A stretch of 64,000 nucleotides of DNA from Limnobaculum eriocheiris (GTDB taxonomy: Bacteria > Pseudomonadota > Gammaproteobacteria > Enterobacterales > Enterobacteriaceae). The stretch is from NCBI RefSeq assembly GCF_021010575.1, contig NZ_JAJNAG010000007.1, positions 1 to 64,000 of the forward strand. The letters run 5' to 3'. Numbering within the stretch: the stretch's first letter is position 1; every line of letters starts with the position of its first letter. The notes under the pieces are model-generated. The model ran no database searches. It worked only from the letters and a program-made list of their open reading frames with translations, and was not told where the DNA came from. Positions 1-7,794 of this stretch are shown here, piece by piece. A program made the position numbers and the translations under genes.

Positions 1-127
1 CGGAGGTGGAATGACCGTTTCGGATCACATCACTCGTTTCAGAACAGCGGGGACAAACTACATCAATCTTTGCCATCAATCATCCAAAGGGCGAAGAATA
101 CCACAACACTAAATATGCGTCACGACC
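1..127 (-). mobile_element. IS1-family element, terminal fragment cut by window edge
   Basis: On the minus strand an open frame starts with ATG at 76 and runs off the window edge. It reads MAKIDVVCPRCSETSDVIRN, which has the layout of the IS1 InsA zinc-finger N-terminus (CPxC followed by VxRNG). Upstream of the start, the minus-strand sequence from about 127 begins GGTCGTGACG and contains TATTTAGTGTTGTGG. This resembles the IS1 left end, whose terminal repeat starts GGTGATGCTG and is followed by ATTTAGTGTATGATGG. The outer end is therefore placed near 127. The family call is from remembered IS1 sequence; the rest of the element lies outside the window. Confidence 0.7.
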
Positions 128-550
128 GCAATAAAGAAAGCGATTGAGTTAAATTTACTAAATTAAGTTAGCTATAGATAAACAGAGTATTTGGGGTATT
201 AAAGTTGTTGTGTAAAATATAAGCAAGTCAGTTGGTGGTTTTGGTAGGGGAAATAAAGTATGAAATCCTGCTCCTTATCATTATGATTTCTAATGATATG
301 CTTTGTATTTCAGCAGAGCACAATTACATTCTTCCCGGAATAAAAGGGAATTCAAAAATTCTATTTTATTGATTTATATAATTATCCCGACATTAGTGTC
401 AGGTATCCTTTTTTCACTACTGATTTGTTATTTTTAAGTCGGAAAATGAAATTCCGATAACATATTAATCTATAAGCTTATTCTTTTTTTTGGATGAAAA
501 ATAACCAGGTGATCGCATCTTTTCATCAACCAGAAAATACTCACCAGACG
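128..550. other. AT-rich intergenic stretch, no gene seen
   Basis: This stretch of about 420 bases between the IS1-like end and the ROK remnant is AT-rich and has stops in all frames. I see no RNA gene, clear promoter or terminator in it. Confidence 0.5.
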
Positions 551-1186
551 TTAATCGTTCATTTCTTTCAGCGCTTGTTCCACATATAGGTAAGCAATGC
601 CCATCACCTGCTGTTGGCGAGAAAGCTGACCAAAGCTAATATTCGTGGCGTTAATAAATACGGTATCCGTTTGATCAAAAGGATTAAAACCGGTTTGTTC
701 CTGAATCAGCTGTAACCACTCTTTACCAAATCCACAACTGCGTCCGTATAGGTATATTTGATTGATATTTAATATATTTAGAAAATTGTACAGGCTAAGC
801 CCAATGGCGCGGGCGGCTTTATTTACCATACTCCGCACTTCTTCATTTCGCTGATGATAATGTGTAATCAACCATTCTGTGGTGGGGGTTGCTGACGAAT
901 TCTGCTCCTGAGTATTCCGGACATAAACTTTGCGCACCTTACGAGCCATTTTCTTTAGGGCGGAAAGAGAAGCGATAGTCTCCAGACAGCCATAACGACC
1001 ACAATCACACTGGCTGCCATCAGGGTCGATAATGGTGTGTCCTATTTGCCCACTACCATAAAGGCTTCCCCGATAGATCTGGTGGTTAATCACAAATGAT
1101 GAGCCAATACCGTAATCAACATTAATGACGCAGAAATCCTGACAGTTGTGATGATTCTGCCACTTTTCCGCCATTGCCGGTAACTT
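551..1186 (-). pseudogene. ROK-family regulator/kinase remnant, 5' half missing
   Basis: The frame encodes about 207 residues matching only the C-terminal half of a ROK protein (NagC/Mlc/glucokinase-like repressors). Visible are the glycine-rich INVDYGIGSSF segment, GQIGHTIIDPDG, and the ROK zinc signature CDCGRYGCLE. Intact ROK repressors are near 400 residues. The N-terminal winged helix and the first part of the ATPase fold are absent. The frame simply begins at the AEKW segment that normally lies mid-protein. Directly next to it, on the other strand, a sugar transporter is also cut at its 5' side, so one deletion seems to have removed both. Without a DNA-binding domain it is unlikely to work as a repressor. 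Confidence 0.8.
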
Positions 1187-1203
1187 TGATGAGTTTGTAA
1201 TTT

Positions 1204-1412
1204 ACCGCATTGACGCTGGCTCCGGTGACTTGGGTATTACTGTCGGAGATTTTTCCTAACCGCATTCGTGGTATGGCCATGGCGGTAGGCACTTTTTCAC
1301 TGTGGATCGCCTGTTTCTTACTCACCTATATCTGGAAGCCTTAGAAGATGTACTGAGTGGCGATGCTCAGAGCACGAGAGGCAATACAGAAGAGATGGTT
1401 GAGGATAAGTAG
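1204..1412 (+). pseudogene. Sugar-porter MFS transporter remnant
   Basis: The plus strand from about 1204 reads FTALTLAPVTWVLLSEIFPN and continues RIRGMAMAVGTFSLWIACFL, a signature of the sugar-porter MFS family (helix 10 and the following loop, as in XylE-like proteins). The frame stops at 1342-1344. A second frame then encodes LEDVLSGDAQS and runs to a stop at 1410-1412. That resembles the hydrophilic C-terminus after the family's ETKGKTLEE motif, so an internal deletion removed the last two helices. Everything N-terminal of helix 10 is missing. The fragment is divergent from the ROK remnant, the usual layout of a sugar transporter and its repressor. Confidence 0.7.
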
Positions 1413-1456
1413 GGTAATAAAGATTCAATAACGGATTACTTTAACCACTGATGTAC

Positions 1457-1504
1457 TTCCGGCCGGATACTATGTTTATAGGTACACATGGTATCCGGCC
1501 GGAA
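1457..1504. terminator. Long perfect inverted repeat, terminator-like
   Basis: TTCCGGCCGGATAC (1457-1470) and GTATCCGGCCGGAA (1491-1504) form a perfect 14-bp stem around a 20-base loop. It sits just after the transporter remnant and 30 bases past the end of eptB. No long T-tract follows on either side, so it is a strong hairpin but not a textbook rho-independent terminator. Confidence 0.55.
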
Positions 1505-1533
1505 TATTCTCTGAAATTAAAACAGACGCAAGG

Positions 1534-3189
1534 TTATTGGCTACACCAGTTATTCGCCTGTTTAATTCCGCCATTCGGCGAACTATAACCCAGGCAACCA
1601 AGCATTGAGTCAAAGATCTCTTTGTGGTTTAGCGTCGCACCGGTACGTTGTTTGGCTCTCAGTCTTTCAAAAGCATCATAACGTTCTGGCTGTTTTAAAA
1701 AACTGTCAGAAGCCCAAACCATAATTGGCACCCGGAATTGCTCTGGTGGTGCCATTTCACGTGGGGTTGCGTGGAAGTGTGCATTATTACTGATGGATTC
1801 ACCGTGATCGGCAGCATAGAACACCAGCGCATTTTTATCCCGCATTTGTTCAATCACATTAGTAATAAAGGTATCAACATACAGCACGCTGTTATCAAAG
1901 GAGTTAATTAACTGCGCTTTGGTACATGAACGGTCAATACCCATACATTCAGGCGTATAGCGCGCAAAACTGGCGGGGTAACGCTGAGAATAAAGATAGT
2001 GGGAGCCTTTAGTATGCAGAATCACCAGATGCTTACCGTTAGGGTAGCGCTGTAGTGATTTTTGTAGCTCATTGACTAACAGCATATCGTCAACGGGTTT
2101 GCCATTGTTGCGCTTCTCTGAGGCGATGGTTTCACGGAACTGATAGTCGTTAACATTGGTATCGTTATAAAACCACAGTTCACTTTGCATAGCGAAAAGC
2201 TCAGAGGTAAAACCTAATGACTTCATTACTGAAAAGACGTTTTTCTCTTGTAATGTGCGCTGGGCATTATCTTTAGTTCCTCCTTCACGTACAAACATGC
2301 AGAGTAAAGAGAGCTTGGTTGCCGTATCGCAAGACTTACCTTTAAACATCAGGAGATTATTTTCTTTCTCCATTTTAGGGGTGGTCTGACGGTAGTAACC
2401 CAACATACCCATATGATCCCAGCGGGTGGTTTCTCCGATGATAAACACCACATAGGTACTGTCGATATCAGCCGGAGGAACATAGGTGAATTGTTTAGCG
2501 GGATCGAACAGATCCTGTGTATTCTGATTGCCCTCAACTTTGGTATAAGCAAATAAACCGAGCGCTGCCAGCCAGTTAGAAGGAAGGTAAGAGTGTGCCA
2601 CTATGCCACCATAGCTTGGCAGGTCCGTATTTGACTGTGTTTCTTCGTTTTTTTGCACATAGCCTTGCAGATGAAGCGGTAACCAGACTAACACCGCGGC
2701 TATCAGCAAGATCGCTAATGGTTTCCTGCGCTGGCCGGGCGTTTTGAGCTGCTCCATCAGAGTATGGTGTAAGTTATTTTTCCAGATCAGCAACAGCGGT
2801 AGGGCGCTAACCAGTACCATCCATAAAATTAAATGCCAGCCAATGGACTCTTTGTTCATATCCATATCGGTGGTGAGCACTGATATCACGACACCATAGC
2901 CAATGACCACATTGAAGAAAATCATGTAGTAGCTGGCCGCAACGGATATTAATACAAACAACGTAGCTGTTATGCGATAAAACAGTTTTCCCCCCAGCGA
3001 TAGCAGACGCATAAGGAAAAAGGTAAAAAGAACGATAACCAGAATTTCGGTAGCGGCTTCGATGACTTTATCAAAACTTAAGCTATGGCTGAAACGACGG
3101 TAAAATACTGAAAGGTTAAGAAATATACCAATATAAATGGCTAATATTAAAGATATTTTTTGTTGTGATAGCGTTTTGAGTCTGTTCAT
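1534..3189 (-). CDS. eptB: Kdo(2)-lipid A phosphoethanolamine 7''-transferase EptB
   Basis: This inner-membrane enzyme transfers phosphoethanolamine to the outer Kdo of lipopolysaccharide, lowering surface negative charge. The 551 residues match E. coli EptB along most of their length (about 563 there). Several transmembrane helices occupy roughly residues 12-180, with the segment YYMIFFNVVIGYG. A periplasmic sulfatase-fold domain fills the rest. It shows the metal-binding motifs IIGETTRWDHMG and YAADHGES, and SCDTATKLSLLCMF around the catalytic threonine. Start MNRLKTLSQQK aligns with the E. coli start, though no strong ribosome site is seen. It stands alone between hairpins. In E. coli, eptB is repressed by the sRNA MgrR and induced through sigma E; neither link can be seen here. 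Confidence 0.93.
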   Translation of the reverse strand: MNRLKTLSQQKISLILAIYIGIFLNLSVFYRRFSHSLSFDKVIEAATEILVIVLFTFFLMRLLSLGGKLFYRITATLFVLISVAASYYMIFFNVVIGYGVVISVLTTDMDMNKESIGWHLILWMVLVSALPLLLIWKNNLHHTLMEQLKTPGQRRKPLAILLIAAVLVWLPLHLQGYVQKNEETQSNTDLPSYGGIVAHSYLPSNWLAALGLFAYTKVEGNQNTQDLFDPAKQFTYVPPADIDSTYVVFIIGETTRWDHMGMLGYYRQTTPKMEKENNLLMFKGKSCDTATKLSLLCMFVREGGTKDNAQRTLQEKNVFSVMKSLGFTSELFAMQSELWFYNDTNVNDYQFRETIASEKRNNGKPVDDMLLVNELQKSLQRYPNGKHLVILHTKGSHYLYSQRYPASFARYTPECMGIDRSCTKAQLINSFDNSVLYVDTFITNVIEQMRDKNALVFYAADHGESISNNAHFHATPREMAPPEQFRVPIMVWASDSFLKQPERYDAFERLRAKQRTGATLNHKEIFDSMLGCLGYSSPNGGIKQANNWCSQ

Positions 3190-3343
3190 AAAGTTGATGT
3201 ATCGGTTTGGCTCATCAGGTTAGTTTTGTTATGGTCAAACAGTGTATAGAAAAATTCGTGCAATTAAATTTTTTATTATTAATAACAATATGTTGTAAGT
3301 TAATGTGTTGGTGAGTTTATATAAATATTTCAGTCTGTTAACT

Positions 3344-3541
3344 TTAAGACATTAATGAAATAGCCATACTGGTTAACATCGTTATTTCCTGATTACAGAG
3401 AGCGGATACCTGAAAGTGTGGCTTGCCGACACGACAGGCGTTGGTATTAAACCGATCAAAAACGGTCTGCTCCGTTGCCAGTGTTTTTTGCCATAAAGCG
3501 GGTGTTGCCAGTAGTAAGGCCAATAAGAAGATTCTTAGCAT
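3344..3541 (-). CDS. Small predicted secreted protein, unknown function
   Basis: The frame gives 65 residues starting at MLRIFLLALLLATPALWQ, a hydrophobic signal-peptide-like stretch, followed by a short mature part with two cysteines (ACRVG and ALCNQ) that could form a disulfide. An in-frame start 41 codons further upstream is unlikely, because that stretch overlaps the kduD terminator hairpin. The ribosome site before the chosen ATG is weak. I do not recognise the family. It lies between eptB and kduD on the same strand, separated from kduD by the terminator. Confidence 0.45.
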   Translation of the reverse strand: MLRIFLLALLLATPALWQKTLATEQTVFDRFNTNACRVGKPHFQVSALCNQEITMLTSMAISLMS

Positions 3542-3642
3542 GATGATTTCAGCATTGTGTCGGGTTGAATAGAAAGGGTGGGAGATTTTAGGGGACAAAA
3601 ATACAGGAGAAAAGGGGCAAGAAAGAATATCACCTTCGCCAA

Positions 3643-3667
3643 TAAAAAAGGGGTGCTGGTGCACCCC
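3643..3667 (-). terminator. Rho-independent terminator after kduD
   Basis: Read on the minus strand, GGGGTGC-ACCA-GCACCCC forms a 7-bp GC-rich stem followed directly by a run of T. It lies about 27 bases past the kduD stop and closes the kdgT-kduI-kduD transcription unit. Confidence 0.85.
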
Positions 3668-3693
3668 AAAATCCTACAGAGAGAAGGTGGAAC

Positions 3694-4455
3694 TTAGCGC
3701 GCTAACCAGCCGCCATCAACGGCAATAGTGTAGCCATTGATATAGTCAGAAGCAGGGGAAGAGAGGAATACCGCCGGGCCCATCAGATCGTCAGGTAAGC
3801 CCCAACGACCAGCAGGGATACGGTCCAGAATTTCAGCGCTACGGCTTTCGTCCGCACGTAACTGCTGAGTATTGTTGGTTGCCATATAGCCAGGCGCGAT
3901 GGCGTTAACGTTAATACCGTGTTTTGCCCACTCGTTAGCCAGCAGACGGGTCACTCCCATTACGGCACTTTTCGATGCAGTATAAGAAGGAACGCGAATA
4001 CCACCCTGATAAGAGAGCATTGATGCGATATTGATGATTTTTCCACCGTGGCCCTGCTTGATAAATTGGCGGGCAACCGCCTGTGACATAAAGAAGACGG
4101 TTTTGATGTTGAGGTTCATCACATCGTCCCAGTTCTTTTCGGTGAAATCGATGGCATCTTCACGACGAATAATACCGGCATTGTTAACCAGAATGTCGAT
4201 TTTACCGTATTCGGCCAGCGCTTTTTCCAGCAGGCCGGGAATGCATTCAATGCTACTCAGATCGGCTGTCAGGCTTAAGAAACGACGACCCAGTGCTTTT
4301 ACTTTCTCGATAGTTTCGGTTGGTTCGGTGATGTTTACACCAACGATGTCACAGCCAGCCTGTGCCAGACCTAACGCCATACCCTGACCCAAACCGGTAT
4401 CACAACCGGTTACCATCGCTATTTTACCTTTCAAATTGAAAGAATCTAAAATCAT
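3694..4455 (-). CDS. kduD: 2-dehydro-3-deoxy-D-gluconate 5-dehydrogenase KduD
   Basis: KduD is a cytosolic short-chain dehydrogenase. It reduces 3-deoxy-D-glycero-2,5-hexodiulosonate (the product of KduI) to 2-keto-3-deoxygluconate with NAD(P)H. The 253 residues show the nucleotide motif TGCDTGLGQG, the NNAG motif, the catalytic Ser with YxxxK (SYTASK), and the C-terminus NGYTIAVDGGWLAR, all as in E. coli KduD. A start 13 codons further upstream is open, but MILDSFNLKGK matches the family start and has a good GGGAGA ribosome site. It is the last gene of the minus-strand unit, 83 bases after kduI, and is followed by a terminator. Product and family are secure. Confidence 0.96.
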   Translation of the reverse strand: MILDSFNLKGKIAMVTGCDTGLGQGMALGLAQAGCDIVGVNITEPTETIEKVKALGRRFLSLTADLSSIECIPGLLEKALAEYGKIDILVNNAGIIRREDAIDFTEKNWDDVMNLNIKTVFFMSQAVARQFIKQGHGGKIINIASMLSYQGGIRVPSYTASKSAVMGVTRLLANEWAKHGINVNAIAPGYMATNNTQQLRADESRSAEILDRIPAGRWGLPDDLMGPAVFLSSPASDYINGYTIAVDGGWLAR

Positions 4456-4538
4456 GACAATATCTCCCTGGTGGGCAGCCTTAAGGTTGCCCATTTTGAT
4501 ATAGAAGCGGCCGGCATCACCGGCTGATAACAGATGAA

Positions 4539-5375
4539 TTAACGGATATCTTTGATCTTCACATGGTCCATATCATCATAGGTTTGGTTTTCACCAATCA
4601 TGCCCCAGATGAAGGTATAGTTTTTCGTACCCACGCCGGAGTGAATTGACCAGCTTGGTGAAAGTACGGCCTGCTCGTTGTGTACCAGAATATGACGGGT
4701 TTCTTGTGGCTGGCCCATCATGTGGAATACGGCATTTTCTTCGTCAATATTGAAGTAGAAATAGGCTTCCATACGACGCTCATGGGTATGAGTTGGCATC
4801 GTGTTCCATAAGCTACCTTCCGCCAGCTTGGTTAAACCCATGCTTAACTGACAGGTTTCTACTACTTCAGGGATCAGGTATTTGTTAATGGTACGCAGGT
4901 TACTGGTTTCCGGGCTACCTACAGTCATTGGGGTGACATCGGCGCGGGTGATCAGTTTGGTAGGATAAGCCATATGGGCCGGTGCACAGTTATAGTAGAA
5001 CTTGGCTGGTTTAGCGGCATCAACACTGTTGAAAATCACCTCTTTTGCGCCTTTACCAATATAGATAGCTTCTTCATTACCTATTTCATAACGGGTACCG
5101 TCAACGGTAATAACCCCTGTGCCACCGATGTTAATCGCACCAAATTCACGGCGCTCAAGGAAGTAACTCACACCCAGTTGTTTACCCACTTCAGTACCGA
5201 TAGTCACGCTCTTGCTGACCGGCATGATGCCACCGACGATGATGCGATCGATGTGGCTATAAGTCATGGTGTATTGGTCCGCTTCAAAGATTTTCTCAAT
5301 CAGGAATTCGCGGCGTAGTTCAGTGGTATCCAGTTTTTTAGCGTGATCGCTGTGAATACTTTGACGAACTTGCAT
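4539..5375 (-). CDS. kduI: 5-keto-4-deoxyuronate isomerase KduI
   Basis: KduI isomerises 5-keto-4-deoxyuronate, the unsaturated product of pectate or glycosaminoglycan lyases, to 3-deoxy-D-glycero-2,5-hexodiulosonate for KduD. The 278 residues equal the E. coli length. The cupin-type metal site is visible as [14 protein letters not shown], with a further histidine in [11 protein letters not shown]. The conserved stretches [14 protein letters not shown] and GQPQETRH are present. It is followed by kduD and preceded by the DUF4440 gene after 140 bases, so a shared transcript from kdgT is likely, possibly with an internal promoter in that gap. Confidence 0.96.
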   Translation of the reverse strand: MQVRQSIHSDHAKKLDTTELRREFLIEKIFEADQYTMTYSHIDRIIVGGIMPVSKSVTIGTEVGKQLGVSYFLERREFGAINIGGTGVITVDGTRYEIGNEEAIYIGKGAKEVIFNSVDAAKPAKFYYNCAPAHMAYPTKLITRADVTPMTVGSPETSNLRTINKYLIPEVVETCQLSMGLTKLAEGSLWNTMPTHTHERRMEAYFYFNIDEENAVFHMMGQPQETRHILVHNEQAVLSPSWSIHSGVGTKNYTFIWGMIGENQTYDDMDHVKIKDIR

Positions 5376-5515
5376 ATCAGAACCTCTTTAACAAAATGAA
5401 TAACAAGGATTATCTGTCTCATCTCCGCCATGCGAAGGCTAATCCACTGTCTTTATCAGGAATCAATCCTGTTAGTGTAGCCGCCATTTAAAACCATGGC
5501 GGCCCCCTGTCATGC

Positions 5516-5959
5516 TTATTGTGGCTGTGGAAGTTTATAAGCCTGGCGGGCTAACAGTTTCCAGTCGCCGGCTTTATCCTTTTTCCATACCTGCATGACG
5601 CCAATTTTAACTTCACCGGGCTTACCGCTGTCGTTGGTTTTGGCTTCAAAAATGTGTCGAACCACTGCGACATCACCATCTACGTTAACCGTCTGGTCAT
5701 TCAGGTTTAGCGTCACAAAGCTGGATTTGCCGGTAACAATAGCGTCGACAAATTCGGCATTATTCTCAACGCGACCGCTGGAGTGGCCGTAACTGAGGTT
5801 TGGCGCGCCTACTTTTTCCAGCTCGGATTTCTTAGCGCTTAACATCGCCTGACGCATATTCTCGACCGCATTATTTACGGCTGTAACATCGGTACTTTGA
5901 GCAAAGCATGTACCGCTGATTAACAATGAGAACAGTGCTGCACCTAGTATTTTTTTCAT
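5516..5959 (-). CDS. Periplasmic DUF4440/NTF2-like protein in the kdu operon
   Basis: The 147-residue product begins with a clear signal peptide (MKKILGAALFSLLISGTCFA, cut before Q). The mature part looks like a SnoaL/NTF2 cone-fold domain of the DUF4440 type: a helix (NNAVENMRQAMLSAKKSELE), then strands ending in VWKKDKAGDWKLLARQAYKL. I chose this start over one 14 codons earlier because it gives the standard signal sequence and has GGATAAG upstream. It lies between kdgT and kduI on the same strand, which links it to uronate-derived sugar use. It has no enzyme motif I can name; a periplasmic binding or accessory role is a guess. Confidence 0.8.
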   Translation of the reverse strand: MKKILGAALFSLLISGTCFAQSTDVTAVNNAVENMRQAMLSAKKSELEKVGAPNLSYGHSSGRVENNAEFVDAIVTGKSSFVTLNLNDQTVNVDGDVAVVRHIFEAKTNDSGKPGEVKIGVMQVWKKDKAGDWKLLARQAYKLPQPQ

Positions 5960-6025
5960 GTTTCTTATCCCGTATCCTTGATTAAATAACCCAGAGTTCA
6001 AAACAACGTAGATAGTGCGTAAATC

Positions 6026-7027
6026 TTAAGCTTTGTCGGTAATGGCTGTGGTTTCGGCTTCAGCTTTTTGTGTTGCAGTCTTATTACCCATGCGTTTTGC
6101 CCACATGGCGGTAATAATTGGCACCAGAACCGAAGTCACGATAACTGAAGTTGCGACCAGTGCGGTGGCAGCAGGAGCAACAGGCTTAAATTGAGGTAGC
6201 ATTTCTGCAATCAGTACCGGCGTGGCAACCGCAGCACCTGCGGTACTTGAAGCCGCAACCCCGGCGGTTCCGTTACCCCCACCGATAAACTTGTCGGCAA
6301 TAATCAGTGGAATACCGGTGACAATAATAACCCCTACGCCTAACAGAATACCTAACAGACCGGTTTCCAGAATCACGCCCAGATTAATGGTGTTACCTAA
6401 GGCGAAGGCAAAGAATGGAATCAGCGTGTGTACCGCTTTGCTGAAGAATTCACGCAGTTCAGGATCCAGGTTACCCAGCGCGAAGCCAATCAGGAATGGC
6501 AGAACCGCACCAACGAAAGCTTGTGGTTCGAATGAAGCAATACCTGCGGTACCCAGAATAATCATGGTCATTAACGGACCCGATTCAATGGACATCAGTA
6601 CGAATGCACCGGCTTCTTCCTTTGAGCCATACTGCTGCATGATAGAGGCGTACAGGCCACCGTTAGTCATATCCATCGCGGCAACCAATGCCAGCGTAGA
6701 CATACCGGCGAAAAAGCCTACTTCAACACCGTATTCAGGAATGATTTGTGATGCAATAGCTGCAACCACCCAGGCGGTAGCAATTTTCGTAATAACCAGT
6801 GTACCGGACTTACGTAATACGGTGCCCGTTGCGCTCAGTTGTATGGATGCCCCCATACAGAAGAACCAGACAGCCAGAATTGGCACGGTACCTGTGATTA
6901 AACCGTTAGTAAATGAACCAAAATATTTACCCGCGCCAGGAGACAGGGTATGGCAAATAGCACCTAAGAACAGAGGAACCAGCATCAATCCGCCAGGGAT
7001 TTTGTCAATTGCCTGTTTGATTTTCAT
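6026..7027 (-). CDS. kdgT: 2-keto-3-deoxygluconate:H+ symporter KdgT
   Basis: KdgT imports 2-keto-3-deoxygluconate across the inner membrane with protons. The 333 residues follow E. coli KdgT closely, including [37 protein letters not shown] and [20 protein letters not shown], with about ten hydrophobic segments. It is the first gene of the minus-strand unit that continues to the DUF4440 gene, kduI and kduD. A leader of up to 500 bases precedes it and contains CRP-like and KdgR-like sites. In E. coli, kdgT is controlled by KdgR and CRP. Confidence 0.95.
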   Translation of the reverse strand: MKIKQAIDKIPGGLMLVPLFLGAICHTLSPGAGKYFGSFTNGLITGTVPILAVWFFCMGASIQLSATGTVLRKSGTLVITKIATAWVVAAIASQIIPEYGVEVGFFAGMSTLALVAAMDMTNGGLYASIMQQYGSKEEAGAFVLMSIESGPLMTMIILGTAGIASFEPQAFVGAVLPFLIGFALGNLDPELREFFSKAVHTLIPFFAFALGNTINLGVILETGLLGILLGVGVIIVTGIPLIIADKFIGGGNGTAGVAASSTAGAAVATPVLIAEMLPQFKPVAPAATALVATSVIVTSVLVPIITAMWAKRMGNKTATQKAEAETTAITDKA

Positions 7028-7476
7028 ATTATTTCCACCTAGTCAGTAAGTTATTTCCAATAACGATAAGTGCATAATTGATATCGTTGCTGAATAAAAC
7101 AAAAAGTATCCTGTGATCACGCAATAATTACAGTGAGTATTATTGTGTGGCTCAATATTTTTTAATTTAAGTAGTTGCGACTGCTCTTTTAAGATAGTTT
7201 CAGAGAATATCCCAGTTTTAGTCAGGGTTTATACCCGCCTGATTTATCTTTTCTATTAGTGAATAGGTTTTAGTTAAGAGTAGTTGGCTCCTTATGGCGC
7301 TATTGGTTCCAATAATTAAAAGTAAATGAAATCGGTTAATGTTTTCTGTGATACTTAATTCTCGAAATAAATTATTCCATTGATAGTAAAGGGTTTATTT
7401 TATTTTTTTGTTTTGATTTGGCTTCGAGGTGCCGCTTTTGTTGATGCAATCCTAGCTAATTATGATGGTGGTTAGC

Positions 7477-7492
7477 TGTGATCTGAGTCATA
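7477..7492. promoter_or_regulatory. CRP-like binding site
   Basis: TGTGA-TCTGAG-TCATA matches the CRP consensus TGTGA-N6-TCACA at nine of ten defined positions. It lies 24 bases from a KdgR-like palindrome, the pairing expected for a catabolite-controlled uronate operon. Confidence 0.5.
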
Positions 7493-7516
7493 CAAATTAT
7501 ATTTTGTTTGTAAATA

Positions 7517-7531
7517 TGAAACATCGTTTCA
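7517..7531. promoter_or_regulatory. KdgR-like operator
   Basis: TGAAAC-ATC-GTTTCA is a perfect palindrome inside an AT-rich frame. It fits the known KdgR box, which is built around GAAAC and GTTTC half sites. It is upstream of kdgT on the correct side. The kdgR gene itself is not in the window. Confidence 0.6.
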
Positions 7532-7752
7532 AAATTATAACTACGTTATTTCACAAAAATCAGTCTGGCGTGCTGGTGCTATCTGTAATGTGCTGGTTTT
7601 GTGATTTTTTTATCCGCTGATAAAAAATGAAAGGTTATAAGTCAGAATTTTTTTAAGTTGAATTGATTCTAAAGCGTGTGAATTGTCGTATGTGCGATTA
7701 TTTCATTTGCTCAATAAAATGGTCAGCTAAAGTTTTAGTTGGTACGGAAGGG

Positions 7753-7772
7753 GAGCAACATCCATGTTGCTC
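7753..7772. repeat. Small hairpin related to the 18259 hairpin
   Basis: GAGCAACAT-CC-ATGTTGCTC is a perfect palindrome lying 22 bases past the acnA stop. A second copy at 18259-18280 has GACCAACAT/ATGTTGGTC, with a matched change on both arms (G with C swapped for C with G) and similar flanks. It may be a REP-like element or serve as the acnA terminator. Confidence 0.5.
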
Positions 7773-7794
7773 GTACTGCTTTCGGTTGCGGTAA

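Larger units (their letters stand above)
7028..7794. other. Long leader/intergenic region upstream of kdgT
   Basis: This region of 767 bases separates the end of acnA from the start of kdgT. It is AT-rich and has no open frame of note. It holds a CRP-like site (7477-7492), a KdgR-like palindrome (7517-7531) and, next to the acnA stop, a small hairpin (7753-7772) related to one at 18259-18280. The regulatory boxes are more than 450 bases from the kdgT start, so the leader is long unless another promoter lies closer. Confidence 0.6.

Noticed and set aside
6222-7049. 275-codon plus-strand frame opposite kdgT
   Set aside because: It is a shadow of the strongly conserved kdgT coding frame.
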